DNA from: Phylloscopus collybita
Taxonomy: Eukaryota > Chordata > Aves > Passeriformes > Phylloscopidae
Length of the DNA: 64,000 bases
NCBI GenBank assembly: GCA_027886175.1
Contig: JAJNNQ010000075.1
Span: forward strand, 86,283,001 to 86,347,000
Direction of reading: 5' to 3'
Shown here in pieces: positions 38,056 to 62,663 of this stretch. The notes beneath the pieces were generated by a model that saw nothing but the letters and a program-made list of their open reading frames with translations, was not told the origin of the DNA and ran no database searches. Both the position numbers and the translations under genes were made by a program. Positions within the stretch are counted from its first letter, which is position 1, and each line of letters opens with the position of its first letter.

Positions 38056-41000
38056 CTCAAACTTAGCCCTGCTGGAGGAAGACGTGCAAGCCAGAGTTCA
38101 TCTGTGCCAATGGATCACTGTTTCTCTTCCTTGGGTTGATCTGAGTTTGAGCTGGAGATGATTGCAGCACTCTGAAAACTCGTGTTCATTTTGACCACCA
38201 TTTTCTGGTAGCCAGGCCCCTTTGAACCACCGCTTGTCTCCCGCTGCAGTTCCTCAACGCAGCAACCCAAGGCAGCAGGAAAGGGCTGATCTTCCTGCAT
38301 GGGCAGGGTCAGGATTCTCTTTTTTATTTAATGGTCAGCCCGTGGTCACATAGGTGGGCGTCCTCTCAGCATGTGATGTACCAGTCACTTTTTTTAGAAA
38401 TTAAGTAGGTTTCTGCTGCCATAGTTTTCTTCTTGCATAAATGTTTATGGCCACAAACTCTTCAAAAGCCACGTGCATGTGTCAAAAAAAGGGACAAGTC
38501 CTTTGTTTTAGCTTGTCAGAGCTGCCTTAGCTGCATTTTATATGCCTTCCTATAAATAAAACCCATTTCACAGGACAATGAGCCAAAGAATCATCTGAGT
38601 TGTGTATCCAGCTCTTGGAAGCCAGGGAATTGCAGCGAAGCTGAAGCATCCACATCTTCCTAAGTCCTGCTGCGGTGGTGCTTTCTGGCAAAGAAGTGAA
38701 CCAGGTTCAGAATGAGAGACAGACTTGGGGGTGAACTGCTGCTGCTTTCCTCCCTCAAGCCTCCTGCACCTTCCTGATGGATGTCTAAATTCCTCAGAGC
38801 ACTTTGTCTGCTGAGGACCTTGGTTCCTCACCCTCAGAGAGGGACAGGTTAAAACAGAAGCGGTCAGCTAGCCAGCTCAGCCCCAAACCAAGGATATCTG
38901 ATGAAGTGGGGCTCTGAAGGCTCTCTGAGTGAGCTCATGGGGTGGAAACATCATTTCTGAGGAAGGAAACCTGCAGAAATTAATTTCCCCTCTCCCACCC
39001 ACTGACCTGAATCGCCTCTCCTCTCGTGAGACTGATGGGAAGCTCGCATCCAAGTGGCCCGAGGACCTGTCAGGAGGTGTAAAAATCAATTGAGTTTATG
39101 TGGCTAGGAAGTGATGGTGACTAATAACTTATGAAACAGATGACTTAGAAAGCACTTGGTTCTTGGCCATGGAAGGGTATAATGGCTGTGCCCAGCCCTT
39201 TTCTCCTTCTACCTCAATTTGACAGTGACTGTAGCTGAGTTGGGAATTCCCCTGCTCTTCCTGCCTTGGACAGGGTAACACCCTGCAGGCCAGCTGAACT
39301 TCACTCCTGCTGGCATTTCCCTTTCCCTCTTCCCTGCCTCCACTCCTTCCCATACTAAGACCCATGGCAGCAATAGCTGGAGCTGGCCTGGAACACTAGG
39401 TTAGCAGAGAGGTGGGCAGGTGGTGGTGTCTCTGTGTGCCTCCTCCAATTTGCTGCTTCCTTGCCTCATTCCCTAAAGTTTTTTCCCACCTTGGCAAGGG
39501 TGAAACTGAGCTTAATTCCTGACATGGACAGGGGGAGTGGCACAGCCCCTCTGGGAGGCACTGCTGTGGATCTCAGAGCAGTGGTTCAGGCATGGAGGCC
39601 ACATGCTTGCCCAGAGCATTAAAGGTTGGGGAAGAACCAAGTCCTCTGCCACCACAGGGATGCCTTGGCAGTGAGGGGAGCACCAGGAAAGTGCTCCTTT
39701 TTTTTTCTGAAGTGTGGAGTGTGGAGCTGTGGGGATGGGCAGGAGATACCAGGACTGGGTGAAAACTCACTGCCCCAAAGAAGAATGTGGAGCCTGGTTG
39801 GAGTGTCTTTTGCATTTTTGCTGCTACTGAAATGCAAACAAATAAAGAGAGAGGAATAAAGTTACTTGCTTTTCCTTATGCAGCTATCTCAAAGTAGTCA
39901 GCATTTGCAAGATGGGAGGGCTGTACACCTACACCCAGATCTTCAGAAAGCTGGTGCAATGAGAAATGATTTGCTACTGACATTTAACAGTGTTTTGGCC
40001 CGTCCTGTTGGAAAAAGCCTTTCTCCAACAAAATGAGTCACAGTTCAACTAGCAAAGGCAGCAAGGGGTAAAAGTTTACTTGAAACCTTTTTTTCTTTAC
40101 AAGCTTTCAGTTTGGGGAATTATACATGCCATTTTCTTTCAGCATTCCTCTAATTATGATGGGATTGAAAATGTCGCTTTTGTAAACCCTGAAGTTTAGG
40201 GTTATCAGCAAAAGGGAGACTCAAGATCCCAGCACAGAATAACCAGCACTTTCTGTATGTCAGAGAGGCACCATTTTCACCATCCCTCTGAGAACGCAAA
40301 AAAAGAAAAGGATGGAGAAATGCATTGGATTGTTCAATTGGAACATCTCTTAACGGCTGGACTGTGGGGGAAGGGGCCATGCCAGCACTTCCCAAAACCT
40401 GAGTACTGGAGTAGCCAGCATCAGGGAGGGAAGTGAGTAAAACCTGTACAAGGCACCAGCATCTTCGGGTGTTGTGGGTCAGCTGAGCCCTCCAGCTGAG
40501 GAGGAGCTGCATTAAAATACTTTCTCCCTTTCATCCCCTTCCTTGGCAATAATTTCTGTGCAGGGGAGAGGCTGCACCCACACTGCAACAGCCAAAGGAG
40601 CAGTGAGGAAGATGCTGGGATTTGGGCTCCAATCTGTTTGGAAATAAAGGAATTGACTTAGATTTTGAAAACCTCCTCCATGTCTGAGAGCAGCTGAATG
40701 TTCCATGAAAAATGGTCTGAGGGTGGGAAGGAGGAAGAGTGTGTATGAGGAAAGATCTGACTCTTAGTGGAATGGCATGATGTGCATACCTATCTGCATC
40801 CTAGGCTGGGTTGTGTCTGAGCTGGGGATGTGATGGGTCACCTGGCTGTGTGTGCTCTGCAGGTTGGAAGCCACATCATTGCAGTGATCCCTGGAGTCCT
40901 GGATGTGCTCTGGAGTTCCTGGGTTTGGCCACCAGCCCCACACTGGAGCTGCCCTCCTTGTTCCATGTCCTCACGGGCACACTCAGGGAACGGGGGAAAC

Positions 41001-44000
41001 ACACATCCAGGAGCATACTGGATTCCCTGTCTGGAAACTGGTGACTGCTGGTACCTGCAGATTTGCTGGCAGATCAGAGGATTTCCCTAGTCTTGGGCAA
41101 TTAGTGCCATGCTGCATCGCAGGATTAGAAAAACTGGAAACAACCCAAAAATGACAGGAGGTACAGCACAGCTGGGGTTCCTGAGCCAGCAGCTCGCTGA
41201 GGGTACGTATGGTCACAGTCTGTTCCTTTGGTTTTGAGGTAAGAACATTAACAGGAATAATGGTTTGATCATGGAGCCCTGAAGCATCTCCTGCAGGTGC
41301 AGGGTCTTGCACTCAGCCAATTCAGACCTCTTGGCCTTCCTCAACACAGCCTCCACGGTGTCCTTCCTTGTCCCCTCAGCTGAGGATTGTGTTTTTGCAA
41401 TGCAGTTTCAGGGAATGCATTTTTAGGTGCTTTAAACTCTTCTCACCAGTCCTGAAAGGATGATTTGTGCCAAGTAAGCCCACAGGATGAGGTGGTGTCA
41501 GACACAGATAGTGTGTGCCCTTGGCCCTATGACAAGTTAGGGACTCATTTGTCCAGCAGTGTGCATGTATTTCTTGGGAACTATTAGAGGACTGGGGGGG
41601 AAGGGAAAGGGCAGGGGGAGAAAAAGCACAGGGAGGAGTGCCCTGGGACAGAATTATTTGGTGGTTTTAGGATTTGTCACCAGCTGCACCACTACAAAAG
41701 ATGCAGAAGCTGCAAGAGCACCAGCCCTGTGGGCTGCCAGGCTTCATCAGTGGCTTCACCTGGGCGGGAGGCCTGTTTAAAGCAAGGGGAGAGGTGAAGG
41801 TTGGGTTGTGGGCAAGGAGAATGTTGTTTGTAAGCAACATCAAGTTCTGTATTGTAAAAAGATGTTTATGAGGCTGTTTTTACAGAAGTATGTCTTTTTT
41901 AAAAAAGGAGTCAATTAGTACCTGGGAGAAAAAGAGTGGCGAGGCAGAGGGCAGGTGGCCTGCTCAAAGGCAGCAGTGAAGACACAGACTGCTGGCAGGT
42001 CACTGCACAGAATGGATGCCCAAAAGATACAGGAACATCTACCTTGCTGTTGTTGTATACCAGTGTCAGCTCAGGTAAGTGACATGTAACCTGCACACAT
42101 GTGCTGGTGTTAATGGGCTGCTGACAGATGACAAGCTTGACTGAACCCTCTGGGGAGATGTAAACCTCCAGGGTATTGCCAGGTAAGGGGCTCTGATGCC
42201 TTCATTTCAAGATGTGTCTGAAATCACCCTGTGGAAGTGAAACTAAATGGAGTTGAGAAGCATTGTTGATGCTTTTCAAAAATTCTAGTATTGCCTACTT
42301 TCAATTCTCAAGACCCCTCTCAGAATAATAATAAAAAAATCCTCACAAAGAGGAAGCAGGAGTTTTTCATATATTAAACTGTAATAAATGGGAAGACTTC
42401 TCTGGCTCACCCAATCTCACTGCGTAATGCAGTAGAAAATGTTGTAGCAATCCTCCAACTAGCAGGAACTGAAAATAGCTGTCTCCTTTGCTGTGCTTGT
42501 TTATTTCTCCTGTGCCAGATCTGTCTCTTGTTTGGCAGGGAAAACTGCCAGGAGTGTATGAGGAAACTCTGGACGATGGGTGTTTGGAATACACTGCTGT
42601 GAAAGCACTTGAACTTCTCTAGAGCCTTTCAGCAGAGGGTTGTGAAGCAGTTTATGAACATCAGTTAATGGGAGGCAGTAAATAAGAGAGATCTGCTGGA
42701 GAAAAGGCTTTTCATCATGAAAGGCCTGATCTGCTTTCACAATCTCTGAGGCAGAGGTTAATGCGGTGAAGGCCAGCGCTGCTGTGGGCTGACTTTCTGT
42801 CAGTAATTTTTAGCCTGTAACCACACATGGAGCACGGCCCTGCTGCTCCTAAAAATGTGCCAAGGTTGGGACAGAATGTCAGCCACAGGGGTCAGTGGCT
42901 CCACGACAGGGCCTGACCTGAGCACTGGGGTATGAGGAACAGCAGAAATAAATGCTCCTGTGAACGTGTGCACACAGGACCATGGGCCCCTGCCTGCAGA
43001 CATGGAGTTGTATTTGGGTAACAAAAGCAATTGGTGTGTTAGCCCTTCCTCCCATCTCCTGTTACCTCATCCTGCAGAGAGGACGACAGCCTAGATTTGT
43101 TGTTTTCAATGAGCAGCATCTGACTTCCAAGGAATCTGCACCCACAAGAAGTATCTGTACTTTATTAGGGGTGATGGCAATGCTAGCTGTGAGGCACAGG
43201 CTGGCTTTGACCAATATTCCTCCCAAGTTCTTGCAACTCAAGCTTTACCATACGATCTGTGCTTGGGAAGAGGAAAGTGATGAGCAAAACCTGCCTGTGA
43301 ACAGAGGCTGTAACCTTTGCCATTGCTGTTTAATTCTACCAGAGCACAGCCCTACTGGATGCACGAGGCTCCCAGGCAGCAGCTGGGGAGCAGACAGCAC
43401 ACGGGCATGTCCTCCCATGTCCCACTACATGCACTGCTGCTGGATGGGATCCAGCTCTCCTAGATTTGCACACTTTGCCAGAAAAGTCCCTCTTTGGTGG
43501 CAGGACACTTTACACCATTTAATCTGCTGCCTTCAAGATGCCTGTGTGACTGAAGCTTTACAGCCTCCACGGTTACATGCATCAGGCCCACAATACTCCC
43601 CAGCCGGAGAAAATCAATCTATCAACCTGCCTGCATGCACTCAGCAGTCAGTGCAGTCTGCACCACAACAGAGTGAGTCTGATCTTTGATCTTCTGTCTA
43701 CAACACTCTCTGTCAGTATCTTGGAGTTGAAACCACAGAGGCTGCCTAGCACAGCTACCCAAGAGCCAGAACTCACTAGGAAATGAGCTGGGGCTGTAGG
43801 TGAGGGAAGGGGAAGGATCTGGAGAAGTGAGCAACCCAGGCACCCCATGGTAATGCACTTTGGAACAGGATGCAGAGCACATGCTGCCTTTAATGCATTT
43901 GGTTATTACTTTTTGTGAGCGCACCTCTTTGGCAGTTTTTAACTTTTTCTGAACCACAGCAGTCTCTTTAGCAGCTGCAAAACACCTGCTTAAAAATTAA

Positions 44001-46279
44001 GGTACCTAATTTGAACAATACTTAATTAAGATAGCAGCTTCTCCACCAGGAGTGTAAAACACTCCTTCAGGCAGTGTTTTACTGAACTGCAGCTGAGGGA
44101 TGTTTTGCAGTTTGTCACAAGTTTGGTGGCCTGTACTTATTCCCACTGCAGTGCATCAGTGACATCTGGCTCCATTCAGTTCTGGGGATGATGGTCCCAG
44201 GGGACTGCCAGTGAAAGGAAAGGAGTAACCACAAGGAGTGCTGCAGCTCTCTAAAGGAACAGCAAATGACACCCAGCGAGATGCTTTGCGTGGGAGCAGT
44301 TGTTCAGCCTCAGGAGGACCTTGAGGGAATGTCTTGCCCTGCATGAGCACAAAGAAAAACCTACTGAGTGATTGTTCTGGCTGCATGGCTGTGACTGATG
44401 CCTCATACTTCACCCTCGGTGTACCTTTAGCTGGGGTGGTGGTAATGGAATGCTGCAGAACTGCCATCTGCCAGGCTACTAAAATGTTGGAAAGGAGATG
44501 GTCCCTCTGTAGTGTATTTTCTAAAATACAATCTAAATCCTGCTTCATTTTTTTTTTTCTTTCCTGTGGTGCTTAACAGCAAGATGTGCTTCCTGGTTTC
44601 CAACTTTATAGCACCAACAAGTTAGGATTAGTTGGGCAAAATGTCATTTCCAGCTGTGAGAAGTAATTCCACACTCTATGAATGAACCACTATTACAAAC
44701 AACCAAGCATTAACCAAGCCTTAAATACTGGCTCTAAGGAAAATATGACACACTTCCAAATCAAGTGTTTTAGGGTATTTGAACTTGCTTCTAAATATAA
44801 CCTGTTATTTTGGTGGCAATGTTTGCCATACCGTGCTCAACAGCCATCAGATGCTATTTAAATTCCAGCTTTTCCTTTCCAATGGAAACCAGCAACAGGG
44901 TATTTTAACTACCCTCCTTGCTGTGTAGACTCCTCCTGAAGAAAACAGGGTGTTTGTTCATTCTTTCTTTCACTCTTGAAAACATATGAGTGGAAAACTT
45001 GCCAGCTGAGACTGGGATCAAGTCCACTGCTTGCTTCTGCAGGGCTGTGGATCCAGGCTCTGCCAAGGGAGTTCCTTCAGTGTTCTGAACAGTCTGGGCA
45101 CTTGGATTCAGCTGGCATGGAAAAGCTGAATGGGAACCTATCTGTGTCTGAATGTGGTGAAGGTGCACAGGGGGTTAAAAGATCAAATTTGACTTTTCTA
45201 AGGAAAACTGGCTGTGGGGCCAAACAGCAGGTGGCAGTCAGTGTGTCACTGTTAAGCTCTACCTCTGCAATTCCTTCGGCTGACCCTGTAGGTGGCCACA
45301 GCCCTGAAATTTTTTGGTAGCAAATACCAGACACCAGCATTTACAGCTTTTCTGAGTTCAAGCTTCATGTTTGTCAATTATTATCTGAACAGCACAGAAA
45401 AGTGCACTGCTCAGACTTACTTCAGTGGCCAAGATATAGCACAGAATGATTTAGAAAGGCAGAGGCTGTTGCTCTGACCCCTCCCTTTAGGTGCTGCTCT
45501 TTGAGAAGGGGCTAAAGCTCTCTTTGTTATGAGCAGAGTTGTCACAGGCTTGGGAGATCCCTCAGCTGGCAGATCTGGGAACTGCTGGCTGCAATAATTT
45601 CCATCTAGTGAACCCAGTACTGTATTTTATCTCTGGGGTTAATGTTCTTAAATCACACACTCCACCACTGCAACCTCATCTCTATGGAAAACACACAGTG
45701 TGGCTGCATCCAGGCCCTGCAGGGCAGGACTGAACCTCCTGTACTGGAACACAGACTGTGGGGTCCTCTTGAAAATCCATTCAGACCATTGTGAGACCAA
45801 GTGCACCAACTCCAAGTGTTCTGATTGCTGTGTGAGAGAGACAGCTCTCAAGTGACAGACTCACGTGAATTCAAGTGGCACAGGGAACACTCGGTTGTGA
45901 TTCCCATGTAGGCTGAACAGATTGAGAGTGAGGAGGAAAGGCAGGTTAAACTTCAGCTTTGCCTCACCAGCTAAGGGACTGGAATGCTGTAATGCTGGAA
46001 TTTTACTGCATCTTGGTTAATACAAATTTACAGCCAAGACTATTTACACGAGGGGACAGAAAAGACAGCCAGGCAGATTTCTAAGACCTCATCTTGGTCT
46101 TGGTATCTGTTGTTTCTAAGCCACCTATTGCAATCTATCTATCTTGATCTTTTCAGTCAAAAATGAGGCAGGTTTCAAATTCTAGAGTCATTTTTATGTA
46201 TAGTGGGACCTAAAAATACATCAACACATCTGCTTTTAATTTTTCCCTCTTTTACCCACAGACATAGTTCACAAATGCA
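38056..46279. other. Intergenic region between RREB1 and SSR1 3' ends
   Basis: About 8 kb separates the convergent transcripts. I see no exon, RNA gene or clear transposon here. The sequence is of middling GC content with no CpG island. It contains one unusually long open frame (42982-43689), listed separately. Other open frames are short and lack recognisable similarity. Confidence 0.7.
42982..43689 (+). other. Unassigned 235-codon open reading frame, probably non-coding
   Basis: An ATG in a good context (A at -3, G at +4) opens 235 codons ending TGA. I do not recognise the product. It is rich in Cys, His, Leu and Ser, has no low-complexity or zinc-finger spacing, and no clear signal peptide. 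No TATA box, CpG promoter or consensus introns point to a gene. An uninterrupted frame this long is uncommon by chance in non-repetitive DNA, so it deserves a transcript check, but I do not call it a gene. Confidence 0.15.
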
Positions 46280-46296
46280 GGGGGGTCCCAGCATCC

Positions 46297-46302
46297 TTTA
46301 TT
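46297..46302 (-). terminator. Candidate distal SSR1 poly(A) signal
   Basis: AATAAA reads on the - strand just after a 43-nt A tract, and a GU-rich element follows 30-45 nt downstream (46255-46266). An alternative signal lies at 46863-46868 with a weaker downstream element. Confidence 0.4.
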
Positions 46303-46307
46303 TTTAA

Positions 46308-46310
<3 letters not shown>

Positions 46311-46354
<44 letters not shown>

Positions 46355-46375
46355 GTTGGTTGGTTTGTTTGTTTG
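46311..46375. repeat. Poly(T) tract with GGTT/GTTT units
   Basis: There are 43 T on the + strand at 46311-46353, followed by GGTT and GTTT units to about 46375. Read on the - strand it is (CAAA/CCAA)n followed by A43, like a retroposon-tail microsatellite. Confidence 0.9.
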
Positions 46376-49300
46376 CTTCCTTTTCCCTAACAAGCCTTAC
46401 CTTCTTCTGTTTGGATGCAGAACACCTGCTGGAACTGCTATTTTCAGAGTTACTGCATGGAATGTGAGTGTTTGCTTGGTCACACGAGCATGCAGTAAAA
46501 ACTGTAAGGATTGGGCCTTGTGCTTCAGAAACCTTTAAGCATCTTAACAGATCCTTTTTACACTGCCTATGGTTTAACAAGAGGTTAGTCTTTCTAGAAA
46601 TGTAGGGCATTATGCTCACTTTTAACCCATCAGGATTCAGGAATTTACTGAACATTTTCCCAGGGCCCTCCCTTAAAAGAATTCTAATCTTAATTATTAG
46701 TCCATTGTCTGAAACATCAGAAAGTACTTGCTCAATATTACTTCCATTCCAATTACACATGTAGAAAGGCAGATTTTTAAGAATGGCATGCTTTCACACT
46801 TTGCATATTTACTACCGATTGTTTATCAAGGAAAAAGCCTTTTTTCGGTGCCATACTCATGCTTTATTAAAAAAAACAAAAACTACACAATGCTAAGAAA
46901 AAAAAATCAAATATATTTTACAAAAAACCTGCAGCTGTTTTCAAGAGATCTGATCTCACTTATAAATGCAAGTCAGCAGGTAAGAAATTAAATGATAATT
47001 TAACACTTCAGTTGCAGTACATCACCTGAACTTAATCATCCAAAACAATCAGTCACTCTTAAATTGACTGTTGATTGTAGCTACATGAACAATCATCTGT
47101 ATCAACTGATTAGAAAAAAATCCCTGGGAAAATTTAGAGATAAATGGAAAAATGTAATGAGAATGTTACTTAGCCCACCTATAAACTTTTGCAGAAACTA
47201 AGAGATCTTTCTGGCTTTGCTCTTCTCTGTATGTTAACTGCAACTCCTCTGCATATTTTAGAAATGTCAGAGTGTAAAGCTACTAAATTCTGGTCAGTGA
47301 GGGGATTAAATTAGTAGAGTATGGATCTATGTGTACAGTTGCCAACCATCTACACTAGTGCTGTGTCTTACTATCTCCATGGAAGTGCATTGTGCAAGTC
47401 TCAAATAACTTCAAAACACTCTTGAAACAGCCCTTGTGTCACTCCTATGAGGTAGGTACTGTCCTTCCTTTGGAGAAGAAAAGAGAACAGACTCTCTACT
47501 GCGCCGTACATCAAGCACACTGGAAAACAGGACAACCAGCCCACTTTAGTATTTGACCTCCCTGGATTCACAGCTCTCACCTGCAGCATTATGTTTAGCA
47601 CCATGCATTCTAGGAATAACCAGTAAATGATACTTTTAATTACACCTTTTCCAAGCTAAGGAAGATGTACAGCATAAATGTTTTAGAACAAGCAGAAGCA
47701 CTGCCATCTCTAGTCTGTTCCACAAAGCTCCACAGCCTACAATTTAATAATTCTGTATGTGGAGAATGAACCTCAATCCTTTAGTCTGACAGCAGCCACT
47801 CTTCTTTCTCTGATTGAAGGGTACTGGGGAAAAAAATTAAATGCTGCCAGCAAGCAGACAGCATACAGAGGGCACAGATATCACATGCAGTTCAAGGGTA
47901 GCCTAAATTAATGCTTTGCTGCCTCTGTAGGTGTGAACTCTAAAGCTGTTTTTCCTACCCCAAGTGTAGAATTGTTAGGCCTTCACAATTTTTGAGTAAG
48001 TCAAGGAGCTGTGAGAAGGGAATTCACAGAGGTCCCTCACTCTAAGCAAATAGTTCATTTGTCCTCTAAAACCATTTTATCATCTTTTACTAATAAAGAA
48101 ACCGTAGCCCACATCTTCTTCCACAGTCATCACTCTTTTCAGAGCCCCCCAGGAGCAGTTGTGTGGCAGTGTAGTAAGCTGGCTAAGAACTGGTAAGAAT
48201 GCTGGATTATACAGATGCTGGTGCTGCCAAATGGAAATGAGTGGCATAGACAGGCAGAATTGCTGCTGTCTCATCTTTAAGTAGCAAAACTACACCCTAC
48301 TCAGCTGGTAATAAGAATAATAATATTGATATCCAGCAACATACCTGTGACACTAAGCTCTCCCTGTTTAAAAATCGAGTAGAAAATTCAAGTACCAAAA
48401 TAAAAGTTTCTAACCAATAAAGCAACAACTATACACCCCCAATTTAAGGAAACTGAGTGTAATAGACTGGCTTATTCACTAGAAATAATACTAGAGATGC
48501 CAAAGCTCAGTTACCACTGCATGCTGGAATGTTACTGCTAAATTTCAACTACAGCAAATTCATGAAACAAGTAATTAAAAAATGTTATGACATTCATCAT
48601 GAGCAGCAGTGGTCTACTGGCCCCTGCTCTTAAAAACTGCTTCTGGCTAAGAAAGTCTCTATGAACTATCTACAGTGAATGCCAAGTTGTATCACCAGAA
48701 AGTCAGCCTTGGCACACCTGGACTTTCCCACTGCAAGCTGTATTCTCTCTTCTCTCATGCTTAGAACTTAAGCATTTGGAAGTTAGCCACTGAGTGCAGA
48801 GAAAAGAGCTCAGCCTGCAAATACTTACTTCTTATTTGTACAAATAAAACTCAGATATTACAAATTAATATCCTCTGTTCTGATCCTTTGTCTTTTTTCC
48901 TGGCATAGCACTGTATCATCACCACCCCCCCTCAAAGAGTACCTTTAAATCTTGGGAAGAATTAAGAGTATACAATTCAAGATGACCTATTACAAGAGGG
49001 TGAAAAAAAACTCCTCTCGATGCCAGGTTGGAGATATAATCCGAGAGAAAGAACTTCCAGGTTCAGTGCATCAGGTGCTGCAATCACTACAGGGCTTTAG
49101 CATAGGAAGCATTTAATCCATAAACACTGCTGAATGAATGCAAGCTGGAATACAAGCCTGCAAATCTACCACAGAACTGTTAAGATTATATCACTAAAGG
49201 CAAATAAAGCTGTTCCACACAATTTGAGTGGAGATACCTCTTCTGAGGGCAGCATTCAACTGTTTCCTCAATGATCTGACTGATAATTAAGCAACCTTAA

Positions 49301-50953
49301 CTGCAAAAAATATTCTGCCTGGACTAGCTGTATTTTCAGGAAGGTGAACAAAGCATCTCTTCCATAGCAGTATGAGTCAAGAACATCTTCACAGTTTGTT
49401 CTGGCAAAGGGTGTAACAGAATAGTGCCAGCACAGGTAGTTTCAGAGCCTCGATGCTTCAAACACACTGTGGCAGGACTTGGAAAGATCACTCAGCATTT
49501 ATTGGCTCAGAAGTTCAGTCCCAGACCAAGTGTGGAACTAAAAGGGCATTTTCACAGGTGGGGATCAGAAAAGGGAAGAAGACAACAGAGGCCTCAAATC
49601 TATGCCTCTTCCTGAACTCAGCAAGAGGCAGTTGAGATACAAACAGTTCATGCCTTGTCCAAGCAAACTGATGTTCTGCATATCAGCTCTTTTCCCTGTC
49701 AGTTATTTCCTGAACACAGTGGATATGGATCAATACCTCAGTACCTGGTAATCATGTAAGTCACTAAAGGAAACCTTGTCTTGATTCTGCATACTTTGAT
49801 TTTTTTCTGCTTGACTACTGAACCAACATGCAGCTAGTGATGAATATGCATCTGTGTTACTGGTTAAGAAAGACAAAGTGAAAAAAAACTCAGAACAATG
49901 TACTGACCAGTGTAAAGATGTCTCAGACTTAAAAACTGTAAAGGGTGAATTAAATAGTTTGCCAATAAAAAGAATTATTTGAAGCCAACTGTTTTTCAAA
50001 TCCAGTTTCAAGTGTGTACAGCAAATCCTTGTAAAGCTTTAAAAAAATAAATTGGCATTTTGATACATATGACATTCTAGTTCTTAGGAGAGAGAACCAA
50101 AACTCACTGAAAAGTTGTTCTGGCTTATTCAACAGTTTCTTGAGTAAACATTGCAGAACTACCACTATAATCTGAATACCTAAGATGCTGGCACGATTCA
50201 ATAACTAACCATTTAACAAATCAGGTATAAAAAAGAAATTTATGTAGTAATACCAATTCAGCACACAAATTCCATGCTTCACAAGTTCTGCTGCTGTGCA
50301 AGAGTCTTCCTAGAATCTGTGCAGCTAAGTTCAGATTTTTAGGTCACTGCATGCCCAGATCAAAACAGCAGCAAAGTATCTACCACTACAAGCAGCTATA
50401 CCCAATTGTGCCTTTAGAATGAAAACTATGCAGAAGTTGAGATGATCAGTGCCTGGCCACTGAGACAGGAGCACACACACAAACTTCAGTGTGCACACCT
50501 TGTAGAGAGTAACGTTACTTACTGAGTAACAACAATGCATTCAGGTTCTGATACAGATATGATACAATCAAGACAGATTAAAGTCACCAGACATTCAGAT
50601 TAGGGAGAGGAGAGAAATCCTTCAATGACAATGTACAGATGACAAGCCAGCATTACAAAGAACTCTAAAGGCACATTTCAGGTAACATGTTTCTGTTAAG
50701 GACCAACCGCTTACACACGCAGGCACAAATCTTAATGGCTACCTCCCCCCCGACCCCCAACAATTTAAAAAAAAAAAAAAGAAATTAAAAGAGAAGTGCA
50801 TTTTCAGTAATATTAACACCACTCAGTTAATCTGTTCAGTCCAAATGTTTAGCAGTATTTTCCTTATGGTGATATGGGTTCTCTGCACTACTCCAATCCA
50901 AAAAAACCAAACAGGCAGAATTAGTAAAGGTTCAACTGTTGCACTAGTTAACA

Positions 50954-61608
<10,655 letters not shown>

Positions 61609-62081
61609 GGCGATCATGATGACGGCGACGGCCCCGGCTCCCCGACCCCTCCCGTGCACCCTGTCCCGGCGCTGGCTGCCCCGGCGGGATGTCTAAATGG
61701 CGGCGGCGGCAGGCGCTGGGGCTGGAGCGGCAGCTGGAGCCGCCTCCCCCCGCTGCTCCATCCGGGGCCGTGCCCGCCCCGCTCCGCCCCCGCGGACGTG
61801 GCTCGGCCGGGCAGGAGGCGCGGCGGCCACGTGAGCGCCCGGCGGGGGCGGCGCTTCCTGCGCTCCCGGCGCCAGGTGCCGCTCCCGGGGAAGCGCCGGC
61901 AGCGCCGGGCCTCCTGTGCTGGGAGCCTTCGGGCAGCGCTCGGGGTGCGCCGGGCTGTCCTCGGCCCTGCGCAGCGCCAGGGGTTGGACTTCGACGATCC
62001 TCGCGGGGTTTGAAGATGTGGAATTCGAAGCTGTAATCTGTGAAACAGCAGCTAACAAGCAAGCTCTGTGTGATGTCCAGG

Positions 62082-62663
62082 TGTTAGAAAGATAAATTAC
62101 TTGTCGGTAGAAGTGCCTTGCTGAGGTTTAGGACTTGACGTGCTACGATGATCTCAGACCTGGGCAGAGCCTGGGAAGAAGGATGTAGCAATAATAGTGG
62201 ACACAAAGAATGCAGAATTTACAGGCCACAAGGACATTTGGTAGAACCCCCAAGATAAGTAAGAAACTTAATAAACCCAGCAACTGGGCTGAATCAGCTC
62301 TGAGGGGATAAAAGGCAATTCCGGCAGGTGGAGATGACGGCCACGGACTCACGGACCACCGACCCCAGAACCCCCTGACTCGCAAGCAGAGAAGGAATGA
62401 GCATGCGGATTAATTAGCATGAGAAGTGAGAGACTCATTAACCAAAAAAAGACAGAATGCCACTTAATAAGAGAAATATGTAACTTGTAGATAATGAACA
62501 ACAATACCTTTGTTTCTTAAAATGTATAAATAGTGAAAAGTTTGGATAGTTGGTGTGCTTGATTTGTGGAATACTGCTGAAAACCCAGGCTGGTGCAACT
62601 CTGAAAAAAATTATCCGTGTCTCTCTCAAGTGTAATTATTGGCTTATTGTCCACCAGGTAACA
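62082..62663 (+). mobile_element. Probable solo LTR upstream of SSR1
   Basis: Proposed ends are TGTTA at 62082 and TAACA at 62663. TATAAATA is at 62525-62532. Downstream is a U5-like segment (CTGGTGCAACTCTGAAAAAA, then a GTGTCTCTCTC-type motif), typical of avian retroviral LTRs. GTCCA occurs just outside both ends (about 62075 and 62665) but offset by one or two bases, so it is only a possible 5-bp target duplication. There is no internal retroviral sequence. It lies about 430-470 bp upstream of the SSR1 start codon, divergently oriented. Confidence 0.5.

Larger units (their letters stand above)
46280..50953 (-). other. SSR1: SSR1 3' UTR (extent inferred)
   Basis: It runs from the stop codon at 50954 towards lower coordinates. 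Candidate - strand AATAAA signals lie at 49497-49502, 46863-46868 and 46297-46302. The last is followed by a GU-rich element at about 46255-46266. A UTR of 1.5-4.7 kb would result. No protein-coding sequence is apparent. The - strand frame at 46269-46760 ends in a poly-Lys encoded by the A tract and looks fortuitous. Confidence 0.5.
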
